DNA from: an uncultured Oscillospiraceae bacterium
GTDB taxonomy: Bacteria; Bacillota; Clostridia; Oscillospirales; Oscillospiraceae
Assembly: GCA_944385775.1 (NCBI GenBank)
Contig: CALWYM010000066.1
Location: 1 to 11,051, forward strand
Length of the DNA stretch: 11,051 nt
Reading direction: 5' to 3'
A model generated the notes under the pieces. That model searched no databases. It saw only the letters and a list, made by a program, of their open reading frames with translations, and was not told where the DNA came from. Both the position numbers and the translations under genes were made by a program. How positions within the stretch are numbered: position 1 is the stretch's first letter; each line of letters opens with the position of its first letter. Of the stretch, positions 7,115 through 11,051 are shown one piece after another.

Positions 7115-7741
7115 ATGGAAACGAAGATCTTCACAAAAGAAACAATCGGGGAAGCAGCGGAGATTCTCAAAAAGGATGGAGTTTTGGCTGTTCCCACGGA
7201 TACTATTTATGGGCTTGCGGCAAATGGTCTTTCCGAAAAAGCCATTGACAAGGTGTATGAGGCGAAAAATCGACCGGAAACCAAACCTATAAGTCTTTTT
7301 GTAAGAAGCATGAGGGAAGCGGAGAGCTTTTGCCTTAATATACCTGAAAGTGCGTATAAGCTTGCCCGGCTTTTTTGGCCGGGACCGCTGACCATGATTT
7401 TTAAGGCTGGGGTTAAGGTACCTCGCCTGCTTACAGCCGGCGGCGATACAGTTGGAGTAAGATGCCCGGATAATGAGCTTACTCTGGAGCTTTTAAGGCT
7501 TACAAAGCTGCCTCTTACGGGAACTTCGGCAAATTTGTGAGGAGGAGAAAACGCTGAGGATAAAGACCAAGTGCTTTTATATTTTGATGGAGTTATTGAC
7601 GGCGTTGTTGACGGAGGAAAATGCGGCGGAGGGGTGGCTTCCACGGTTCTTGACATGACCGGGGACAAGCCGAAAATTCTTCGTCAGGGTGCGCTTTCAA
7701 GGGAAAATCTGGAGAAAGCTTTAGGAGCTGAGGTTTTATAA
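7115..7741 (+). pseudogene. tsaC: Threonylcarbamoyl-AMP synthase (YrdC domain) split by an in-frame TGA
   Basis: The family makes threonylcarbamoyl-AMP from threonine, bicarbonate and ATP, the first step of tRNA t6A37 modification. The frame runs from ATG 7115 to a TGA at 7538-7540 (141 residues), then continues in the same frame for 66 codons to a TAA at 7739-7741. Read across the TGA, the product is 207 residues, normal for a single-domain TsaC/YwlC protein. Before the stop: VPTDTIYGL (26-34), the K51-x-R53 substrate motif and Lys57, FWPGPLT (88-94), VGVRCPD (113-119) and GTSAN (136-140). After it: GGGVASTVLDMTGD and ILRQGALS, both family-conserved. The TGA occupies codon 142, the usual Ser of SANxSG, and one base change from TCA would create it. 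Upstream and downstream conservation argue for a very recent mutation, a sequencing error or tolerated read-through rather than an old pseudogene. If it ends at the TGA, the protein loses a third of the fold. Confidence 0.88.
7541..7741 (+). other. In-frame C-terminal third of tsaC beyond the TGA
   Basis: Sixty-six codons in the tsaC frame encode the end of the YrdC fold (GGGVASTVLDMTGD, KPKILRQGALSRENLEKAL) with no further stop until the TAA next to coaE. GAGGAGGAG at 7539-7547 resembles a ribosome binding site directly over the TGA. However, the first in-frame alternative start is a GTG at 7571-7573, 23 bases further on, which is too far for normal initiation. Independent translation therefore looks unlikely. 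Confidence 0.75.
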
Positions 7742-8335
7742 ATGATTATCGGTATTACCGGCGGTACGGGAGCGGGAAAAACTACTGCGCTGAAAGCCAT
7801 TGAACGGTTGGGAGGATTCATAATTGATTGTGATGAGGTTTACCATAGCCTTCTGAAAAACAGCCGTGAAATGAAAGAGGAAATAAACAGACGTTTTCCT
7901 GGCGTGGTTTCAGACGACACCGTTGACACAAAAAAGCTTGGAGCCATTGTTTTCAAGTCTGAGGAAAGCCTTCGGGATTTAGATAATATAACTCATCCAC
8001 ATGTGGTGGAGGAGACAAAGAGAAGGATAGAGAAGGAGCGGCAGCGGGGTTGCGGGATTTTTGCAATAGACGCAATCGGGCTTTTTGAGTGCGGTCTGGG
8101 AGCGCTGTGCGATGTCACTGTTTTTGTTACTGCTCCCAGGGAGATACGCGCAAAGCGTATAATGAACCGTGAGAATATATCTATGGAATATGCCATGATG
8201 CGTATTGATTCTCAGAAGAAAGACGAGTTTTTCAGAAAAAGGTGTACATACACACTGGAAAATAATTTTGACAGCGAAAAATCCTTTAGTGAGTATTGCT
8301 ACGGGTTTTTTAATAATATTATAAGGAGAGATTAA
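7742..8335 (+). CDS. coaE: Dephospho-CoA kinase
   Basis: Phosphorylates the 3'-hydroxyl of dephospho-CoA with ATP, the last step of coenzyme A synthesis, in the cytoplasm. The 197 residues are the usual length. It has the P-loop GGTGAGKT (7-14), the motif DCDEVYH (29-35, normally DADxIxH, with Cys in place of Ala), HPHV in the CoA-binding region, the IDAIGLFECG segment that corresponds to PLLFE, and a lid region with REIRAKRIMNREN. The ATG follows the tsaC TAA with no gap, and GAGG within the last tsaC codons serves as ribosome binding site, so translation is probably coupled to ribosomes finishing tsaC. If ribosomes stop at the premature TGA 200 bases earlier, coaE expression could be reduced. 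Confidence 0.94.
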   Translation: MIIGITGGTGAGKTTALKAIERLGGFIIDCDEVYHSLLKNSREMKEEINRRFPGVVSDDTVDTKKLGAIVFKSEESLRDLDNITHPHVVEETKRRIEKERQRGCGIFAIDAIGLFECGLGALCDVTVFVTAPREIRAKRIMNRENISMEYAMMRIDSQKKDEFFRKRCTYTLENNFDSEKSFSEYCYGFFNNIIRRD

Positions 8336-8336
8336 A

Positions 8337-9722
8337 ATGTCTGATAGAAAAAATGAGCTTTTCTATAAAAAGCATCACCTGGCGGATATAATGGACGCCG
8401 GTGAAAAGCAGCTTTGCGAAGAATACTGCTCAAAGTACATGAATTATCTTGACGCAGCAAAGACTGAGCGTCTTGCCGTCAAGAAGGCGATAGAGCTTGC
8501 CGAGAAGTACGGTTTTAAGCCCTTTAAGTACGGAGAGACTTACTCCGCAGGAGACAAGATATATAAGTCAGTCAGGGGCAAGGCATTGATTTTGGCAGTT
8601 ATAGGCAAAAAGAACCTTGAGGAGGGCGCTCATATCTGCGCCGCTCACATTGATTCTCCCCGTATTGACCTTAAACAGGTCCCTGTAATGGAAAAGGATG
8701 AGGTTGCATACTTCAAGACCCATTATTACGGCGGAATCAGAAAGTATCAGTGGGTTGCCATACCGCTTGAGCTTCACGGTGTTGTTGTTAAGAAGGACGG
8801 AACCGTTGTGGATGTAAATATTGGCGGCGATCCTGCTGACCCGCAGTTTATGATTTCCGACCTGCTTCCGCACCTGGCTTCAAAGCAGAGCCAGCAGCCT
8901 CTTTCTACCGCAATTAAGGGCGAGGACCTTAATCTCATTATAGGCACCATTCCTGCGGCTGATTCTGAGGGCACTGACAGGGTAAAACTCAATGTCCTTG
9001 AGATACTCAACGAGAAGTATGGCATTGTTGAGGAGGACTTCCTCTCCGCTGAGCTTGAGATTGTACCTGCATTTAATGCCAGGGAAATCGGTCTTGACAG
9101 AGGTCTTATCGGCGGCTATGGTCACGACGACAGGGTCTGTGCTTTTGCTGAGCTTCAGGCTATTTTTGATATTGAAGATCCTGAGTACACAGCCGTATGT
9201 ATCCTTGCGGATAAGGAGGAGGTTGGATCTACCGGTATTACCGGTATGGGAAGTGAGGTCTTTGAGTGCTTCATGGGTGACCTTTGTGAGCAGCAGGGTG
9301 CTAATATGTATCACTGCTTTGAAAACTCCTTCTGCATTTCTGCTGACGTTACAAACGCCTTTGACCCGTCCTTCCCGGAGGTTTCAGAGAAGCAGAATAA
9401 CGCAAAGCTCAACTATGGTTTCGGCGTAATGAAGTTTACCGGCAGAGCCGGAAAGTCCGGAGCAAACGACGCTTCCGCAGAGGTTGTGGGCAGAGTCAGA
9501 AAGATATTCTCCGAGGCAAATGTTGTATGGCAGACCGGTGAAATCGGCAAGGTTGACGAGGGCGGCGGAGGAACTGTTGCCGGAACTCTCTCAAAGAGAA
9601 ATATTGACACCATTGACGCCGGAGTTCCCGTTATTTCCATGCACGCTCCTTATGAGCTTGTGGCAAAGTTTGACTGCTACATGGCATATAAGGGAGTTAA
9701 GGCAGTTTACATGGAAAAGTAA
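8337..9722 (+). CDS. M18 family aminopeptidase
   Basis: Zinc-dependent cytosolic aminopeptidase of peptidase family M18, which removes N-terminal residues, often acidic ones, from peptides. The 461 residues are normal for the family. Metal and catalytic residues are all visible: His104 in CAAHIDSPRIDLK, the Asp pair 264/265 in GYGHDDRVCAF, Glu294/Glu295 in ADKEEVGSTG, Asp337 in ISADVTNAFDP and His436 in SMHAPYE. HYYGGIRKYQW (129-139) and the SEKQNN stretch are further family signatures. M18 enzymes usually form dodecameric shells. The ATG at 8337 is one base after the coaE stop, with AAGGAG upstream inside coaE. Last gene of the prfA operon, followed by a strong terminator. Codon use is more biased (CTT, GAG, AAG rich) than in coaE, suggesting good expression. 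Exact substrate preference is unknown. Confidence 0.94.
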   Translation: MSDRKNELFYKKHHLADIMDAGEKQLCEEYCSKYMNYLDAAKTERLAVKKAIELAEKYGFKPFKYGETYSAGDKIYKSVRGKALILAVIGKKNLEEGAHICAAHIDSPRIDLKQVPVMEKDEVAYFKTHYYGGIRKYQWVAIPLELHGVVVKKDGTVVDVNIGGDPADPQFMISDLLPHLASKQSQQPLSTAIKGEDLNLIIGTIPAADSEGTDRVKLNVLEILNEKYGIVEEDFLSAELEIVPAFNAREIGLDRGLIGGYGHDDRVCAFAELQAIFDIEDPEYTAVCILADKEEVGSTGITGMGSEVFECFMGDLCEQQGANMYHCFENSFCISADVTNAFDPSFPEVSEKQNNAKLNYGFGVMKFTGRAGKSGANDASAEVVGRVRKIFSEANVVWQTGEIGKVDEGGGGTVAGTLSKRNIDTIDAGVPVISMHAPYELVAKFDCYMAYKGVKAVYMEK

Positions 9723-9738
9723 TTTAGTTTTATGAATG

Positions 9739-9782
9739 AAAGCCCCCTTTGAAGGACAAACTTCTATCAAAGGGGGCTTTTT
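9739..9782 (+). terminator. Intrinsic terminator after the M18 aminopeptidase gene
   Basis: AAAGCCCCCTTTGA (9739-9752) pairs perfectly with TCAAAGGGGGCTTT (9767-9780) over 14 bp around a 14-base loop, and five T residues (9778-9782) follow. The T-run ends directly at the ATG of the next gene. Confidence 0.92.
9771..9777 (+). promoter_or_regulatory. Ribosome binding site of tepA within the terminator 3' arm
   Basis: AGGGGGC, the G-rich 3' strand of the terminator, is the only Shine-Dalgarno-like sequence before the ATG at 9783 (about 6-7 bases away). It is free only if the 5' arm is absent from the message, which would require a start site inside or just before the hairpin. A possible -35 TTTACA (9706-9711) has only poor -10 partners such as TTTATG (9729-9734), so no promoter is called. 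Confidence 0.45.
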
Positions 9783-10496
9783 ATGTTTACTTTTTCCGAA
9801 TCAGACAGCGAAAATAAAATAGAGCAGGATGTGTACCAGAAAAATCAGATTCAGGATATGGCCTCATCTACCGTAACAGGAGAAAAAGGCAATATACACT
9901 GTATAACAATCGTGGGACAAATTGAAGGACATGTGCTTTTGCCGTCAGACACAAAAACCACAAAATACGAGCACGTCCTTCCTCAGCTTGCAGCCATCGA
10001 GGAAAGCGACGAGATAGATGCCCTTCTCATTCTTCTTAATACAATGGGAGGTGATGTGGAGGCAGGACTTGCAATATCCGAACTGATTGCCGGAATGTCA
10101 AAACCAACCGCGTCTTTAGTTCTGGGCGGTGGTCACTCAATAGGGGTTCCCCTTGCAGTGGCTGCTGATATGTCAATGATTGCGCCCTCGGCAGCCATGA
10201 CAATTCATCCCGTAAGATTAAACGGAGTGGTTATAGGCGTTCCTCAGACATATAATTATTTTTCCAGAATCCAGGACAGAATAGTGTCATTTGTAACAGA
10301 AAATTCCAATATTTCAAGCCAGCGTTTTACAGAGATGATGATGAAGACGGGTGAGCTTGCCGCCGACGTGGGTACGGTGATATACGGTCAGGAAGCGGTG
10401 GACTCCGGGCTTATTGACAGGGTTGGCGGTCTTGCCGATGCGCTTGGTTATCTTCACGAAAGAATAGAGGAAAATAGGCGGGCACGCAGCGTTTAA
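9783..10496 (+). CDS. tepA: ClpP-like serine protease of the TepA (YmfB) type
   Basis: A ClpP-fold cytosolic serine protease. B. subtilis TepA (YmfB) was described as a translocation-enhancing protein, and family members have also been linked to spore protein turnover. The 237 residues hold the family hallmarks: NIHCITIVGQIEGH (37-50), TKYEHVLPQL (60-69), LLNTMGGDVEAGLAISE (84-100), the nucleophile Ser119 in VLGGGHSIGVPLAV, His142 in MTIHPVRLNG, GVPQTYNYF and the candidate third residue Asp195. The N-terminal 36 residues are variable and polar, as in relatives. The ATG at 9783 gives the usual length, but it touches the upstream terminator. Met26 (9858) is a shorter alternative without a clear ribosome binding site. 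In Bacillus the gene sits next to spoIIIE; here it is followed by a convergent gene, so that context is absent. The stop lies inside the shared terminator hairpin. Confidence 0.9.
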   Translation: MFTFSESDSENKIEQDVYQKNQIQDMASSTVTGEKGNIHCITIVGQIEGHVLLPSDTKTTKYEHVLPQLAAIEESDEIDALLILLNTMGGDVEAGLAISELIAGMSKPTASLVLGGGHSIGVPLAVAADMSMIAPSAAMTIHPVRLNGVVIGVPQTYNYFSRIQDRIVSFVTENSNISSQRFTEMMMKTGELAADVGTVIYGQEAVDSGLIDRVGGLADALGYLHERIEENRRARSV

Positions 10497-10514
10497 TCTG
10501 CGTGCCCATGTTTA
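10480..10514. terminator. Shared bidirectional terminator between convergent tepA and DUF4830 genes
   Basis: GGGCACGCAG (10480-10489) and CTGCGTGCCC (10498-10507) form a perfect 10-bp GC-rich stem with an 8-base loop. On the plus strand it is followed by ATGTTTATTT; on the minus strand by CCTATTTTCC. Neither T-run is perfect. The tepA stop codon lies in the loop, and the DUF4830 stop is only 4 bases from the stem, so one hairpin likely serves both genes. Confidence 0.75.
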
Positions 10515-10976
10515 TTTAGGAAAACTAAGACCCGACATAAAGCCGTCAAGGGATATGCACTGAATGTCACCGGCAATGACTTTGTTTTTGCAAACGATAA
10601 TATCCGCCACAACCTGGGAATCCACGCCGGGGTAGTTTAAAACCTCATATGTATAACGTGTGGCCTCAAGCCCGGCATATTCGGTCAGGTCAAAGCCCTG
10701 ACTTTCCTGAAGGCTGTTATACTCGGCATACACCTGGGAAAAGGTTTGTGGGATTATTACGTCCTGCTGCTCGATAGGTACTTCATTGACCTCCCAGCCG
10801 TAGCCCTGCAAAAATTTCACTCTGTCCTCATTACTTTTGACAGAGAGATTCCCGGCGGTCACAGAATTTCCGTCATTTCCTGAGGTCAAAATGACTATTA
10901 CTGCAATTATCATTGCAAGCGCTAATAGTACGGCTATGACCCTGCTTTTGTTAAATTTTGTGGTAAATATGAACAT
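10512..10976 (-). CDS. DUF4830 domain-containing membrane-anchored protein
   Basis: Function is unknown. The 154-residue protein has a short basic N-terminus (KFNKSR), one membrane span (about 12-31) and a short linker, then a compact exported domain of about 105 residues. That domain resembles DUF4830: NEDRVKFLQGYGWEV (49-63), the IPQTF segment, YNSLQESQGFDLTEYAG (86-102), RYTYEVLNYPG (107-117) and the closing GDIQCISLDGFMSGL (136-150). The span has no Cys at a lipobox, so it is an anchor rather than a lipoprotein signal. The ATG at 10976 is supported by AGAGGTGAT, a strong match to the 16S rRNA tail, 5 bases upstream on the minus strand. It is the only minus-strand gene here and converges on tepA. 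DUF4830 proteins seem to be mostly clostridial; this is from memory. Confidence 0.85.
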   Translation of the reverse strand: MFIFTTKFNKSRVIAVLLALAMIIAVIVILTSGNDGNSVTAGNLSVKSNEDRVKFLQGYGWEVNEVPIEQQDVIIPQTFSQVYAEYNSLQESQGFDLTEYAGLEATRYTYEVLNYPGVDSQVVADIIVCKNKVIAGDIQCISLDGFMSGLSFPK

Positions 10977-10981
10977 AAGTA

Positions 10982-10990
10982 ATCACCTCT
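10982..10990 (-). promoter_or_regulatory. Ribosome binding site and leader of the DUF4830 gene
   Basis: Read on the minus strand, AGAGGTGAT precedes the ATG at 10976 by 5 bases and fixes the start. Further upstream (10991-11051) the DNA is AT-rich. TATTAT and TATTAA could act as -10 elements on the minus strand, but no good -35 goes with either, so no promoter is called before the window ends. Confidence 0.7.
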
Positions 10991-11051
10991 GGACTGTTAT
11001 TAATACATAATATTTAAGCAGTGCGGTAATTATTCCACACTTAAGCTCCCT

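Noticed and set aside
7539..7573. Termination-reinitiation giving a split two-chain TsaC
   Set aside because: An SD-like GAGGAGGAG is present, but no in-frame ATG, GTG or TTG lies at a usable distance; the first is a GTG 23 bases on, and the break would cut through the YrdC fold.
7538..7575. Selenocysteine insertion at the tsaC TGA
   Set aside because: No stem-loop with a suitable apical loop follows the TGA, and the family has Ser, not Cys or Sec, at this position.
7207..7668. 153-residue minus-strand open frame crossing the tsaC TGA
   Set aside because: It lies antisense to conserved tsaC coding sequence on both sides of the TGA, is Ser/Pro-rich as shadow frames often are, and has no ribosome binding site that stands out.
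9706..9736. Promoter for tepA with TTTACA as -35
   Set aside because: The -35 is fair, but the -10 candidates (TTTATG at 17 bases, TATGAA at 19) are poor, and it sits in the last codons of the aminopeptidase gene; kept only as a remark.
11013..11046. Imperfect inverted repeat near the right edge (TTAAG..AGTGCGG with CCACACTTAAG)
   Set aside because: It needs bulges and a mismatch to align, lies in AT-rich DNA and is next to the window end, so neither an operator nor a terminator can be supported.

Overview
The window looks like core chromosome of a low-to-mid GC Gram-positive bacterium of class Clostridia, plausibly Oscillospiraceae/Ruminococcaceae. This is inferred from AGGAGG-type ribosome binding sites, lipoprotein signals of the LCSC/FSSC kind, a TepA-type ClpP paralogue, a clostridial M18 aminopeptidase, and DUF4349 and DUF4830 proteins. 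No species can be named from the sequence alone. No tRNA, rRNA, CRISPR array, phage or insertion sequence was seen. The longest gene-free stretch is 2140-2331 (192 bases), which holds a terminator and a promoter.

Layout. (1) 1-2187: the end of a glycolytic operon, a 5'-truncated triose-phosphate isomerase followed two bases later by cofactor-independent phosphoglycerate mutase, closed by a strong intrinsic terminator. (2) 2202-4862: a polar amino acid ABC importer (lipoprotein binding protein, permease, ATPase) behind a near-consensus promoter that carries several dyads. (3) 4936-5980: a DUF4349 lipoprotein with a second, C-terminal membrane anchor, ended by a terminator. It may be read from the transporter promoter, since nothing separates them. 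(4) 5987-9782: a compact housekeeping operon with its own promoter: prfA (release factor 1), tsaC/ywlC (tRNA t6A synthesis), coaE (last step of CoA synthesis) and an M18 aminopeptidase, ended by a terminator. (5) 9783-10496: a TepA/ClpP-like gene whose start codon abuts that terminator. (6) 10512-10976, minus strand: a DUF4830 membrane-anchored protein convergent with tepA, the two sharing a hairpin that probably terminates both.

The genes are mostly basic metabolism and translation: glycolysis, amino acid uptake, translation termination, tRNA modification, CoA supply and peptide turnover. I do not see a convincing new multi-gene system. The most notable anomaly is an in-frame TGA at 7538-7540. 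It splits the otherwise well conserved tsaC frame at the Ser of its SANxSG motif, with 66 family-like codons continuing in the same frame to a TAA directly abutting coaE. Other points are a roughly 58-residue charged insertion in the amino acid transporter ATPase, a tepA ribosome binding site formed by the 3' arm of the upstream terminator, and clustered dyads over the transporter promoter.
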